64,000 bases of DNA from Gammaproteobacteria bacterium (GTDB taxonomy: Bacteria > Pseudomonadota > Gammaproteobacteria > Ga0077536): NCBI GenBank assembly GCA_016209015.1, contig JACQWY010000038.1, positions 62,001 through 126,000 on the forward strand, given 5' to 3'. The notes beneath the pieces were generated by a model. The model saw only the letters and a list, made by a program, of their open reading frames with translations, did not search any database and was not told where the DNA came from. A program made the position numbers and the translations under genes. Of the stretch, positions 8,702-17,909 are shown one piece after another (position 1 is the first letter of the stretch; every line of letters starts with the position of its first letter).

Positions 8702-9412
8702 ATGCGCAGCCTCCTGTTGATCGCCGGCCTGCTCGCGACCCTGCCCGCCGCCGGCGCAGACGCGCCCGGACAGGTCGAGGACCTCGAACGCATCCGGAGC
8801 ACGGTGCAGGAATTCCTGACTCATCAACTCGGCGCCAACCGCTCGACCGTGGTCGAGGTGAGCCGGCTCGATCCGCGTCTGCGCCTCGCGCGCTGCGAAG
8901 TGCCGCTCACGGCTTATTCTTCCGCCGGCTCCCGCACCGTCGGCCACACGTCGATCGGCGTCCGCTGCGACGGCGCGAGCCCCTGGGCCGTGTTCGTGCC
9001 GGCGCGCATGTCCGATCGCCAGATGGTGGTCGTCGCGGCCCGGCCCATCGCCCCGGGGCAGTTGCTGCAGGCCGCGGACGTCCGGCTCGAGTCCCGCACG
9101 CTCGACAATGCCTCGGCCGTGTTCCTCACGAGCCTGGACGCGGCGATCGGCAAGACGGCAATGCGGGCGGCAACAGCCGGCAATCTCGTCACCCAGACGA
9201 TGCTCCGGGCGCCGCGCTCCGTGCGCCGCGGTGACCAGGTGACGATCGCGATGGGTGCGGGCGCAATCTCCGTCCAGATGGGCGGCGTGGCGATGCGCGA
9301 TGGCGGCATCGGCGACCGTATCCCGGTCAAGAACTCGAATTCCTCGCGCATCGTCGAGGGCGTGATCCAGGACGGTGGCATCGTAGAGGTCCAGGCGGCG
9401 CAGACGTTCTGA
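8702..9412 (+). CDS. flgA: P-ring assembly chaperone FlgA
   Basis: FlgA is the periplasmic chaperone for P-ring (FlgI) assembly. The 236-residue product begins with a signal peptide (MRSLLLIAGLLATLPAAGA), has an N-terminal domain with RLDPRLRLARCEVPL, and a C-terminal SAF domain with RGDQVTIAMGAGAISVQMGG. The ATG at 8702 is preferred over an in-frame ATG at 8642 because GGAG lies just upstream and the signal peptide starts there. Confidence 0.95.
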   Translation: MRSLLLIAGLLATLPAAGADAPGQVEDLERIRSTVQEFLTHQLGANRSTVVEVSRLDPRLRLARCEVPLTAYSSAGSRTVGHTSIGVRCDGASPWAVFVPARMSDRQMVVVAARPIAPGQLLQAADVRLESRTLDNASAVFLTSLDAAIGKTAMRAATAGNLVTQTMLRAPRSVRRGDQVTIAMGAGAISVQMGGVAMRDGGIGDRIPVKNSNSSRIVEGVIQDGGIVEVQAAQTF

Positions 9413-9504
9413 AGTGCAGGGGCGACAGCGCGTGTCCCGCCATGGCGCGCTCCCGGCGCATGTAAGGTACACTGCGATCGACGTCACAAGAGCCGCCCGA
9501 GGTC

Positions 9505-9532
9505 TCAAGTGAGGTCAGAGCGATGCCGTTAT
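9505..9532 (+). promoter_or_regulatory. sigma28 (FliA) promoter of flgM-flgN
   Basis: TCAAG is followed after fifteen bases by GCCGTTAT, close to the FliA consensus TAAA-N15-GCCGATAA with one extra base of spacing. It ends about 30 bases before the flgM ATG. FliA control of its own anti-sigma factor gene is a known feedback in flagellar cascades. Confidence 0.6.
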
Positions 9533-9562
9533 CACGCACACACCTGAGTGGAGTGTAGTTCT

Positions 9563-9886
9563 ATGGTTTCAGAGATTAGTGGTTCTTCTCCGACCCTGGT
9601 CACCGCGCTCGACGGACGGTCGAACACCATCAGGGTCGGCACCGGTCGCCCGATGACCGACCCGGATCCGCAGTTGTCGGTTCCTGGTGAAGTCGTCACG
9701 CTCACCGACCTCGCGTCCCGCTTGCAAGAGCTCACGAAGTCGATCGAGAACGTCCCCGTCGTCGATGCACAGCGCGTGGACGGGTATCGGCGGACGGTGT
9801 CCGACGGTTCCTACCAGGTCCAGCCCGAAGTGGTCGCCGACAAGCTGATCAGCTTCGAGAACTCACTGCTGACGGCAGCGGCCTGA
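9563..9886 (+). CDS. flgM: Anti-sigma28 factor FlgM
   Basis: FlgM binds FliA and is exported once the hook is complete, releasing late gene expression. The 107-residue product has a disordered N-terminal half and a C-terminal FliA-binding half with VVDAQRVDGYRRTVSDGSYQ and VADKLISFENSL, matching the family. The ATG at 9563 has GGAG upstream and gives the usual length. It is followed by flgN, its standard partner. Confidence 0.94.
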   Translation: MVSEISGSSPTLVTALDGRSNTIRVGTGRPMTDPDPQLSVPGEVVTLTDLASRLQELTKSIENVPVVDAQRVDGYRRTVSDGSYQVQPEVVADKLISFENSLLTAAA

Positions 9887-9894
9887 GGCAGGAC

Positions 9895-10311
9895 ATGATG
9901 CGAAGCAGCGCTCCCTCGACCGGGAACATCGGACGGCTGCAGGATCTCCTGCAGGACTTCGAATCGGTTCTCGCGGCCGAATACGAAGCGCTGCGCACCC
10001 GCGACACCGGACAACTCGATGCCGCGATCGCCCGCAAGAACGTACTGGCGGCCGAGCTGGATGCGATAGGCCGCCAGCTTCCCCCGCCAGGCCCCGACCT
10101 CGACAGTTCGCACGAATGGGCCGAGCTGCGTGCCCTCATCCTGCGCTGCTCGCAGGCGAACCGCGCGAACGGTGCGGCCATCGAGGCGAACCGCAAATTC
10201 GTGACCTCGCTGCTCGACATCCTGCGCGGCCGCTCGGCGACGGAGCGTACCTACGACGCACGCGGACGGCTCGGTGGCGGTGCGGCGCATTCGGCGTTGG
10301 AGAAGGCCTGA
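9895..10311 (+). CDS. flgN: Flagellar export chaperone FlgN
   Basis: FlgN is the cytoplasmic chaperone for hook-junction proteins FlgK and FlgL. The 138-residue product is largely helical with heptad-like regions (LQDLLQDFESVLAAEYEALR; AAIARKNVLAAELDAIGRQL) and ends with a Ser/Gly-rich tail with TYDARGRL, typical of FlgN. GGCAGG precedes tandem ATG codons at 9895 and 9898. Eight bases separate it from flgM. Confidence 0.9.
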   Translation: MMRSSAPSTGNIGRLQDLLQDFESVLAAEYEALRTRDTGQLDAAIARKNVLAAELDAIGRQLPPPGPDLDSSHEWAELRALILRCSQANRANGAAIEANRKFVTSLLDILRGRSATERTYDARGRLGGGAAHSALEKA

Positions 10312-10340
10312 GCGCAGCCCCGCCTGTCGAGCCGCGTCCG

Positions 10341-11102
10341 ATGGCACCGTTCTTCAAGGACCGAGACTCCGGAAAACGTCCGGGAGGCCTGCAACGGCCG
10401 ACGGCACCGGAGCTCGCGACGATCTCGCTTCAACACCTCGGCCTCTTGCGCCGGGTTTTCGAACAACATCTTCTGCTCAAGGTCCACATCGGCGACAACC
10501 GTCGCGATGCCTATACGAGCACGGTGCTCGAGCTCGTTCCCGATCAGAACTATCTCGTGCTCGACGAGCTGGTGCCGGTAGACGGACATGCGTTGCTGGC
10601 GCCGGGCACGCCTATCGTGGTCCATGCGCTGCTCGACGGCGTCACGGTCGAATTCGCGAGTGAAGTCTCGCGCATCGGGGTCTCGGGCGGCCTGCCCTAC
10701 TACCAGGTGCCGTTGCCCACGCAGCTCGACTATCAACAGCGTCGGCAGGAGCACCGGGTCGCCGTCCCGATGAACCGCGGCATCAAGATGCACTTCCAGT
10801 TTCCACCCGATCTGACGGCGAGCGGCGAGCTCCGGGATCTCTCCGCAGGCGGTTTCTGCGCCCGGCTGCACAGCGCCCAACCGCACGGCGTCACGCTCGG
10901 CGGTCTCGTCGCGAATTGCCGCATCGAGCTCCATCCGGCCGAGGAAATCGCAGCCGACGCGAAGATCCTCCACGTCGATGGTCCGACCACCGGCCGGGTG
11001 CCGCGGCTCGGCGCCTCTTTCGTCGATCTCACACCCGACATCCGCCGCCGAATCGAGCACTACGTCGCCGAGCTCGACCGCCTGCAACGCCGCTCGCGCT
11101 GA
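10341..11102 (+). CDS. YcgR-like PilZ-domain c-di-GMP brake protein
   Basis: This 253-residue protein has an N-terminal YcgR-like domain (about 25-125) and a C-terminal PilZ domain with the two c-di-GMP-binding motifs: RxxxR at Arg135-Arg139 and DxSxxG at Asp166-Gly171. YcgR proteins slow the flagellar motor when c-di-GMP is high; location right after flgMN supports that role here. No clear ribosome site precedes the ATG at 10341, so a start slightly upstream is possible. Confidence 0.9.
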   Translation: MAPFFKDRDSGKRPGGLQRPTAPELATISLQHLGLLRRVFEQHLLLKVHIGDNRRDAYTSTVLELVPDQNYLVLDELVPVDGHALLAPGTPIVVHALLDGVTVEFASEVSRIGVSGGLPYYQVPLPTQLDYQQRRQEHRVAVPMNRGIKMHFQFPPDLTASGELRDLSAGGFCARLHSAQPHGVTLGGLVANCRIELHPAEEIAADAKILHVDGPTTGRVPRLGASFVDLTPDIRRRIEHYVAELDRLQRRSR

Positions 11103-11172
11103 GCACCGCCACCGCGTCCGCGGTGGGAAATCCGCGCCCACAAAATATTGCGTTCCCGGCCCGCCAAAGGAC

Positions 11173-11201
11173 TGGCGCAGCAGGGTTCATGCCGCTAGAA
11201 T
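11173..11201 (+). promoter_or_regulatory. possible tRNA promoter
   Basis: TAGAAT at 11196-11201 resembles a -10 box and lies 12 bases before the tRNA gene. The matching -35 region near 11173 (TGGCGC) is poor. This is called mainly from position. Confidence 0.3.
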
Positions 11202-11213
11202 TTCGCCTCCGTT

Positions 11214-11289
<76 letters not shown>

Positions 11290-11299
11290 ACGAATCATC

Positions 11300-11333
11300 G
11301 ACGCCCGGTCCATCGCGACCGGGCGTCTTCGTT
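11300..11333 (+). terminator. rho-independent terminator after tRNA-Ala
   Basis: GACGCCCGGTC and GACCGGGCGTC form a perfect 11-bp stem with a six-base loop, followed by TTCGTT. It starts ten bases after the tRNA CCA end and separates the tRNA from the convergent aldehyde dehydrogenase gene. Confidence 0.85.
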
Positions 11334-11351
11334 CGAGGCCCGGCTCGCGAA

Positions 11352-12801
11352 TCAGCCGTGCCGGATCGCGATCGTCTTCAAAACCGTGAAGCCGAGCAGC
11401 GCTTCGAAGCCCTTCTCTCGTCCGTAGCCACTCGCCTTGACGCCGCCGAACGGCAGCTCGACACCACCGCCCGCGCCATAGTTGTTCACGAAGACCTGAC
11501 CGCAGCGCAGCTTGCGGGCGAGTCGCATCTGGCGCGCATCGTCGCGCGTCCAGATCCCCGCGACGAGTCCGTAAGGCGTGCCATTTGCGAGACGGATGGC
11601 GTTCGGCCTCGTCCTCGAAAGGCATCGCGGCGAGCACGGGACCAAAAGTCTCCTGCTGGGCGAGACTGTTGTCCGGCGGCACGTCGCGCAACAGGACCGC
11701 TTCCTGGTAGTAACCGGCGGCCGCAGCCTCGGGGTGCAGCGTGCCGCGCGCAGCGACGACGAGTCCATCCGCGTCCGCCTTGGCGAGGACACGCTGCACG
11801 TGCTCGAACTGTTTGCGGTTGACCAGCGGTCCCATGTCGAGTCCGAGCGCAGGCGGCCCGGCGCACAACGTACGGAAGCGCTCCGCGAGCCGTTCGATGA
11901 CGTATTCGTAGACGCTGCGCTGGATGAGCACGCGGCTCCCTGCCGAACACGTCTGCCTGGCGTTCTGGACGATGGCGTTCACGATCACCGGCAGTGCCGC
12001 GTCGAGATCCGCGTCTTCGAACACGAGTTGCGGCGACTTCCCGCCGAGCTCGAGTGTGACGGAACAATGCCGCTTCGCCGCGGCTTCGGCGACGAGACGG
12101 CCCGTGCGCGTCGAGCCGGTGAACGAGATGTGATCGCTGCCTTCGTGAGCCGTCAGGGCCGCACCCGCTTCGTGACCGTAGCCCGTGACCACGTTCAGGG
12201 TGCCGGCCGGGAAGCCGACCTCCGCGGCGAGCTCCGCGAGGCGCAGCGCCGAGAGGCTCGCGTCCTCTGCGGGCTTCACCACACAGGCGTTGCCGGCCGC
12301 CAGCGCCCCGCCGACGGTGCGGCCGAAGATCTGCATCGGATAGTTCCAGGGAATGACATGACCGGTCACGCCGTGCGGCTCGCGCAGCGTCAGTACCGTA
12401 TAGCCCGCGTCGAAAGGCAGCGTCTCGCCGTGCAGCTTGTCACAAGCTCCTGCGTAGTACTCGAGATAGCGGGCCAGCGCCGCCGAATCGTTGCGGGCCG
12501 TCTCGAGCGGCTTGCCGGTATCCAGCGCCTCGAGCTGAGCGAGCTCCTCGGCATGCGCGCTCACCGCGGCCCCGAGACGGTACAGGAGCCGTCCGCGCTG
12601 CATCGCCGGCAATGCTCCCCGAGGGCCCTCCAGCGCCTCGCCGAGCGCAGCGCGCGCGGCACGTACCGCCGCGTCGATTTCCGACGCACCGCCGCGTGCG
12701 ATCTCCCCACAGGCCCCGCCGCTGCTCGGATCGATGACCGCAATCGTGGCGCCGTCGCCGGAATCGACGGCGACATTCGCGATGAAGTGCAGCTTGCGCA
12801 T
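11352..12801 (-). pseudogene. Aldehyde dehydrogenase, frameshifted
   Basis: The product is an NAD(P)-dependent aldehyde dehydrogenase of the betaine-aldehyde type, about 482 residues if repaired. The first frame carries the ALDH cofactor and active-site motifs (VIPWNYPMQIF, FTGSTRTG, LELGGKSP with the general-base Glu, QTCSAGSR with the nucleophile Cys) and ends in ETFGPVLAAMPFEDEAE. The homology then continues in another frame as AIRLANGTPYGLVAGIWTRD to the stop at 11352. The total of 1450 bases is one more than a multiple of three, so a single extra base near 11598-11608 explains the break. It starts 11 bp after the dehydrogenase gene at 12813-13904 and is probably co-transcribed with it. 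Recent inactivation or a sequencing error are both possible. Confidence 0.9.
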
Positions 12802-12812
12802 GTCGGCTCGTG

Positions 12813-13904
12813 TCAGTGCACGCGGGTGGCGGCGACGCAGTCCGCCACCGCGCGTCCGACATCCACCGTAGTGGCGCGCCCGCCCATGTCCGGTGTGCGG
12901 GGCCCGTCGCGCAGCGTGGTCTCGATCGCCGCGACGATGCAGTCGGCCGCGGCCTGATGGGTCGCCGCGCCGGCGCCGAGGTGCTCCAGCATGAGCGCCG
13001 CCGACCAGATCTGGCCGATCGGATTTGCGATGCCCTTGCCCGCGATGTCGGGAGCCGAGCCGTGCACGGGCTCGAACAGCGACGGGCGACGGCGCCCGGG
13101 ATCGATGTTCGCGGACGGAGCGATGCCGATTGTCCCGGTACACGCCGGCCCGAGATCCGAGAGGATGTCACCGAAGAGATTCGAGGCGACGACCACGTCG
13201 AACCAGTCCGGATGCTGGACGAAATGCGCGCACAGGATGTCGATGTGGAACTTGCGCACCGCGACGTCCGGATAGCGTTTCGCCATCGCCGCGAGCCGTT
13301 CGTCCCAGAACGGCATCGTCACCGCGATGCCATTGCTCTTCGTCGCTGCGACGAGCGACTTGCGCGGCCGCTTGCGCGCGAGCTCGAAGGCGTATTCGAG
13401 TATGCGATCGACGCCGGCACGCGTGAAGATCGATTCCTGGATCGCCATTTCGCGTTCCGTGCCTTCGAACATGCGCCCGCCGACCGGAGAATATTCGCCC
13501 TCGGTGTTCTCGCGGACGACGAGGAAGTCGATGTCGCCCGGCCGCCGGTTCGCGAGCGGGGTCGGGATCCCCGGCATGAGCCGCGCCGGCCGCAGATTCA
13601 CGTATTGATCGAACTCGCGGCGGATCCTGATGATCGACTGCCACACCGCTTCGTGATCCGGCACGACGTCCGGAGCGCCCACTGCGCCGAAGAAGATCGC
13701 GTCGTGGCCGCCGATCTGCTCCTGCCAGTCGCGCGGCATCATCGTGCCGTGCTTCAGATAGTGATCGCAGCTCCAGTCGAAATGATCGAACGTCCAGTCG
13801 ATACCGAACTTGCGGCCGATTTCATCGAGGACGCGCAGGCCCTCGGGCATGACCTCGACGCCGATTCCGTCGCCCGGAATCACGGCTATGCGATGGCGGC
13901 TCAC
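12813..13904 (-). CDS. Tartrate/D-malate dehydrogenase (isocitrate/isopropylmalate dehydrogenase family)
   Basis: This 363-residue protein is a decarboxylating beta-hydroxyacid dehydrogenase. It shows IPGDGIG near the N-terminus, RREFDQYVNLRPARL for substrate binding, VVRENTEGEYS, the catalytic Lys in ATKSNG, SNLFGDILSDLGPACTGTIG with the metal-binding aspartates, and EPVHGSAPDIAGKGIANPI for NAD. The pattern is that of tartrate dehydrogenase and E. coli D-malate dehydrogenase (DmlA/YeaU) rather than LeuB. With the adjacent aldehyde dehydrogenase it may serve a hydroxyacid degradation route; the exact substrate cannot be read from sequence. Confidence 0.88.
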   Translation of the reverse strand: MSRHRIAVIPGDGIGVEVMPEGLRVLDEIGRKFGIDWTFDHFDWSCDHYLKHGTMMPRDWQEQIGGHDAIFFGAVGAPDVVPDHEAVWQSIIRIRREFDQYVNLRPARLMPGIPTPLANRRPGDIDFLVVRENTEGEYSPVGGRMFEGTEREMAIQESIFTRAGVDRILEYAFELARKRPRKSLVAATKSNGIAVTMPFWDERLAAMAKRYPDVAVRKFHIDILCAHFVQHPDWFDVVVASNLFGDILSDLGPACTGTIGIAPSANIDPGRRRPSLFEPVHGSAPDIAGKGIANPIGQIWSAALMLEHLGAGAATHQAAADCIVAAIETTLRDGPRTPDMGGRATTVDVGRAVADCVAATRVH

Positions 13905-14045
13905 TACAAATCTCCATGCGCTGAGGGTGGCCTCCGGGAGCCGCGATCAGGGGGACGGCGGCGGCGGAATCACCGCATGCTGCCCACCTCGAGACGGCCT
14001 GACAAGGGACGCGGTTTCGTCGGGAACCCCGACGGCAGGGCCGGC

Positions 14046-14072
14046 GACGCGGGCCGCGAACCGGCCCGCGTC
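14046..14072 (-). terminator. strong hairpin at the end of the SEC-C gene
   Basis: GACGCGGGCCG and CGGCCCGCGTC form a perfect 11-bp stem around a five-base loop, overlapping the stop codon of the gene at 14071-15480. No T-run follows on the minus strand, so it may stabilise the mRNA end or act as an imperfect terminator. Confidence 0.4.
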
Positions 14073-15480
14073 AGTGCAGACAACACTTCTTGTATTTGAG
14101 CCCGCTGCCGCACGGGCAGGGATCGTTGCGCCCGACCTTCGGGCCCTCGCGCACGACGGGCTCTTGAGAGGCGGCCTCGACTTCGAGCGCCTCGAGGACG
14201 ATTTCGCGACGGCGCTGGCGCAGCGCGTCGGCGTCGTAGAACGTCCATGGATCTCCCAGGCTCTCCCATTCCGGCGCATCGCCGCGCGCGAACGCATGCT
14301 CGAGATCGGCCGGCAGGATCTCGTTCGCCACGTCCGGATCGGGTTCCTCGACGAGCTCGATCTCGAGCAGCGCGCGATGCCGCTCGCGCGGGAAGTCGAG
14401 CAGGAAATGCAGACACGAGACGAGGAACGCCTCGTCCTCGTCGGTGATCTCGAAACGCGCCGCCACGGCGTCGATCCACGCGTCGAGCCGAGCCGCGCCG
14501 CCACGCCCTGCCGCGGCGGCGACGAGGCCGAGCGCCTGCGTGCGCATCAGCCAGTCGCGGCCGGTGTCGGCGACGATCTCGGCGCAAGCGCCCAACGCTT
14601 CCGCGCCGGGCGCGGGCCACAAGCGCGGCCACATGCCGTTGAGTCCGTCCCACCACGGCCAGTCGGGAAACGCCTCGATCGCCTCGAGCGCGACGAGCAA
14701 CAACGCATCCGCTTCCGGTGTACGCATCGCGCCGAGTGCGAAGACGAGGTGCAGCGGCAGGATGTCGTCGTCCTCCCACGGCGAATCCGCCATCAGCACC
14801 GCGCCGATCAGCGGCAGTGCCGCCGTACCGCGCCGCGCGAGCTCTTCGACCAGCAGGCGCGGTGCCAGCTCGCCATCGGCACTGATCTTCGCGATCACGT
14901 CCTCGACGTCCCAGGTCGCGACGTCGGCGGGCAGGTATTCCGGCAGCGGCGGTGCGCCGGTGGTCGCCATGATTTTGAGATCGAAGACCTCCTGCGCGAG
15001 CTCGTCGAGCATGAGGTCGAAGCCGGCCACCTTGCCCGGGCCCACGCTGTCGCGAACATCGAATCGCACACCCGTCGCAATCGCCCGCAAGGTTTCGAGC
15101 GCGCTGTGCAGGAAACCGCTCTCCTCGGCCCAGGGCGTCCACACGGCGGGCTCCGCATCGACGACGGCGAGAAAGCCCCGGCACCACGCCGCGAGCGGCT
15201 CGTCGTCGTCCTCGCCGCGCAGCAGCGGCGCGACGCCGTCATCCGCGAATTCGTCGTCCAGCGCCTCGAGACCTGCGCGCACCGTCTGGCGCATGGCCAT
15301 CGTCGGCGCCTCACCGCCCGCGAGCCCGAGGCCGGCGCAGAGCGCCGGCGGCACGGCGTCGAAGTCGTCGCTCGTCAGGCCGGTCGCCACGAGACAGCCG
15401 TGCAGCGCGCTCGCGGTATACATCGCGGGATAGGACGCCGCGAGGCGGCGCAGCTTTTCGACGGCATGATGGCTCGACAT
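14071..15480 (-). CDS. UPF0149-like protein with C-terminal SEC-C zinc motif
   Basis: The 469-residue protein begins with a YecA/UPF0149-like helical region ([25 protein letters not shown] then [17 protein letters not shown]). A central helical part follows, resembling HEAT/DUF1186-type repeats ([32 protein letters not shown]). It ends with the SEC-C motif [18 protein letters not shown], the CxC...CC zinc site also found at the SecA C-terminus. SEC-C proteins often contact ribosomes or SecB. The role of this large version is unknown. Confidence 0.75.
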   Translation of the reverse strand: MSSHHAVEKLRRLAASYPAMYTASALHGCLVATGLTSDDFDAVPPALCAGLGLAGGEAPTMAMRQTVRAGLEALDDEFADDGVAPLLRGEDDDEPLAAWCRGFLAVVDAEPAVWTPWAEESGFLHSALETLRAIATGVRFDVRDSVGPGKVAGFDLMLDELAQEVFDLKIMATTGAPPLPEYLPADVATWDVEDVIAKISADGELAPRLLVEELARRGTAALPLIGAVLMADSPWEDDDILPLHLVFALGAMRTPEADALLLVALEAIEAFPDWPWWDGLNGMWPRLWPAPGAEALGACAEIVADTGRDWLMRTQALGLVAAAAGRGGAARLDAWIDAVAARFEITDEDEAFLVSCLHFLLDFPRERHRALLEIELVEEPDPDVANEILPADLEHAFARGDAPEWESLGDPWTFYDADALRQRRREIVLEALEVEAASQEPVVREGPKVGRNDPCPCGSGLKYKKCCLH

Positions 15481-15574
15481 GGCGGACTCCTCCCGTATCC
15501 CGCGATCATAGGCGCGGCACCCGATGCGGCGCCAGACGCGGCGTGCCCGCCACCGGACACGCCGCCGTCGTCAC

Positions 15575-16393
15575 TCAGCGCGGATGATGGAGCGCGCGCT
15601 TGCGTTCCAGCCACGCGACGCGCTGCTCGAAGGGCTGTGCGACGTATTCCTCCATGATCTGCACCGCCTCGTCCGTGATCATGGTGTGGATGAACGCGTC
15701 GCCCTCGATCTCGAGGCCGCCCTGCAGATGGACTTCGACGCCTTCGTAGACCGCGCGCTTCGATTCGGCGATCGCAACCGCCGAGAGACTCAGCATCTCG
15801 GTCGCGATCTCGAGCGCGCGCGCCTTCGCGTCCGTCGCGACTTCGTGGACGATGCCCATGCTGAGCGCCTCTTCGGGCCGGCAGATGCGTCCGCGCAGGA
15901 TGAAATCGATTGCACGGCCCGCGCCGATGAGGCGCGAGAGGCGTTGCGTGCCGCAACCGCCGGGCAGGATGCCGAGCGTGACCTCGGGCAGTCCGTAGCG
16001 GAAATCACCGGCCTGCGCGATGCGGATGTCGCACGACAGCGAGGTCTCGAAACCGCCACCCATCGTGCTGCCGCTCATCGCCGCGATGACGGGCTTCGGC
16101 AGATCGCGCAGATTCGTCAGCGTCGCGTTGTGATGGTGGAGCCACGCACGGCCGATGTTCATCATCAGCGCCTTGTCGCGGGCGCTCGCCACGAGCTCCT
16201 CGACACTGTAGTGCGTGATGAAGCGGTTCGGCACGCCGCCCGTGAGGATGACGACGCGGATCGCGGGATCGCGCCACGACTCTATGAGATCGCGCAGCTC
16301 GTTCATGCCGGCGGCAGTCATGTAATTCATCGGCGGATTGACGTAGCTCGCCACCGCGATGCCGTTCTTGATCTCGACGTTCCACAAACTCAT
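15575..16393 (-). CDS. Enoyl-CoA hydratase/isomerase family protein
   Basis: This 272-residue crotonase-fold protein starts MSLWNVEIKNGIAVASYVNPP. It carries the oxyanion-hole segment around AMSGSTMGGGFETSLSCDIRIA and the PEVTLGILPGGCGTQRLSRLIG block, where the usual hydratase acidic residue of the second position appears as Gly/Cys, so hydratase versus isomerase activity is uncertain. The ATG at 16393 is chosen because GGAGGGGAG lies just upstream. It diverges from the oxidase-like gene at 16547. Confidence 0.88.
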   Translation of the reverse strand: MSLWNVEIKNGIAVASYVNPPMNYMTAAGMNELRDLIESWRDPAIRVVILTGGVPNRFITHYSVEELVASARDKALMMNIGRAWLHHHNATLTNLRDLPKPVIAAMSGSTMGGGFETSLSCDIRIAQAGDFRYGLPEVTLGILPGGCGTQRLSRLIGAGRAIDFILRGRICRPEEALSMGIVHEVATDAKARALEIATEMLSLSAVAIAESKRAVYEGVEVHLQGGLEIEGDAFIHTMITDEAVQIMEEYVAQPFEQRVAWLERKRALHHPR

Positions 16394-16546
16394 GGTCTCC
16401 CCTCCAGTGTTCACGGTGGTATCAACGGACCGTCGAACCTTAGCACAGCGCCGGGCGCCGGCCGAAGTGTTCGCGGGGTGGCAAATCGCCCAGGCGCCGC
16501 CTATATTGCGGCCTGCCAAAACGACCGACCACCACGGAAACCCGCC

Positions 16547-17905
16547 ATGCCGACCCGTTACGTCCTGCCGGTTCCCGCCGGCGCGCCCCGCCGTCTCGCC
16601 GCCGCCTGGCTTGCGCTCGGCATCAGCGCCTTGATCGCCTCCGGCCTGCTCGCGCTACTGCTCGTGCTCTCGCGCACGCCGGCCCTGCAGGACCTCGTGC
16701 CGTGGGTCGCTTCGTTCAAGACCGCGCTCGTCATCCACGTCGATCTCTCGGTGCTGATCTGGTTCCTGGCCTTCGCGGGCGCCATCTGGAGTCTCGCCTC
16801 GAGCGAGCGGTTCGCGATCTGGGGCTGGCTCGCGTTCGTCGCCGCGGCGCTCGGCACGGCCGTGATGGCGCTCTCGCCGTTCACGAGCCGCGAGCCCATG
16901 CCGCTCCTCAACAATTACATCCCGGTATTGCAGCAGCCGGTCTTTCTCGCGGGGCTCGCGCTCGTCGGGGTCGGCTTCGCGCTCGTCATCCTGCGCACAC
17001 TCGTCGTCGGTGTGCCGCGGGCGCTGCCGGAGGGCGATGCGCGCGCCCTCGCCTGCGGCACGTATGGCGCGGCGGTGATCGCCGCGCTGTCGCTCGGGGG
17101 ATTCGTGTGGTCGTGGCTCGTGTTGCCGGGCGAGCGCGCCGGACAGGCGTACTACGAGCTGCTGTTCTGGGGTCCAGGTCACGTCCTGCAATTCACGCAC
17201 GGCCTCCTGGTGTGCGTGGTGTGGTTGTGGCTCGCGGGTGCGGGCGGCGCACGACGCGTGGCCACCGCCCGTCTCGTCGGGACGGCGTTCGTGTTCGCGG
17301 CCCTGCCCGTCGTGCTCGCCGGGCCGCTCCTCTACGCGCTGGCCACGCCGGGCACCGGGCCGTTCCAGCTCGGCATGACGACGCTCATGCGCTTCGGCCA
17401 TCTCGCGATGCTGCCCGTCGCCGCGTGCGCCGTCGCAGCGCTGTTCGGCGTGCGCGGCGCGGATACGCCGCAACGCTCCGTGCATGCCGCGTTGCTGTGG
17501 TCGATCGGTCTCTTCGCGGTGGGGGGGATCCTCGGCTTCCTCATCCAGGGCGTGAACGTCGTGATCCCCGCGCATTACCACGGCGCGATCGTCGGCGTGA
17601 CGCTCGCCTACATGGGACTGACGTATCACCTGCTGCCGCGCCTGGGCTTCGCCGCGCCGTCTGAACGTTTCGCGTACTGGCAGCCCTTCCTCTATGGCGG
17701 CGGTCAGTTCCTGCACGTCCTGGGCCTCGCCTGGTCCGGGGCGCACGGCGTGCAGCGCAAGGTCGCCGGCGCGGCGCAAGCACTTCACACCCCGGCGGAG
17801 ATCTTCGGCATGGCGCTCACGGGTCTCGGCGGCACGCTCGCCGTCGCGGGCGGCGTGTTGTTCCTGGTGTTGACGGTGCACGCGATCGCGAAGCGACCGC
17901 GCTAG
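16547..17905 (+). CDS. Haem-copper oxidase subunit I-like membrane protein lacking CuB ligands
   Basis: This 452-residue protein has about a dozen hydrophobic segments and resembles haem-copper oxidase/NorB subunit I. His64 in a TM2-like helix (ALVIHVDLSVLIWF) and the HxH pair at His343/His345 in a TM10-like helix (IPAHYHGAIVGVTLAYMGL) correspond to haem ligands. The TM6 element is present as GPGHVLQF (His212), but the position of the cross-linked Tyr is Phe216, and no HisHis pair for CuB exists anywhere in the protein. It is therefore unlikely to reduce oxygen. It ends four bases from the convergent SCO gene. Its function is unknown; haem transfer, oxidase assembly or sensing are possibilities. 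Confidence 0.72.
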   Translation: MPTRYVLPVPAGAPRRLAAAWLALGISALIASGLLALLLVLSRTPALQDLVPWVASFKTALVIHVDLSVLIWFLAFAGAIWSLASSERFAIWGWLAFVAAALGTAVMALSPFTSREPMPLLNNYIPVLQQPVFLAGLALVGVGFALVILRTLVVGVPRALPEGDARALACGTYGAAVIAALSLGGFVWSWLVLPGERAGQAYYELLFWGPGHVLQFTHGLLVCVVWLWLAGAGGARRVATARLVGTAFVFAALPVVLAGPLLYALATPGTGPFQLGMTTLMRFGHLAMLPVAACAVAALFGVRGADTPQRSVHAALLWSIGLFAVGGILGFLIQGVNVVIPAHYHGAIVGVTLAYMGLTYHLLPRLGFAAPSERFAYWQPFLYGGGQFLHVLGLAWSGAHGVQRKVAGAAQALHTPAEIFGMALTGLGGTLAVAGGVLFLVLTVHAIAKRPR

Positions 17906-17909
17906 ACCG

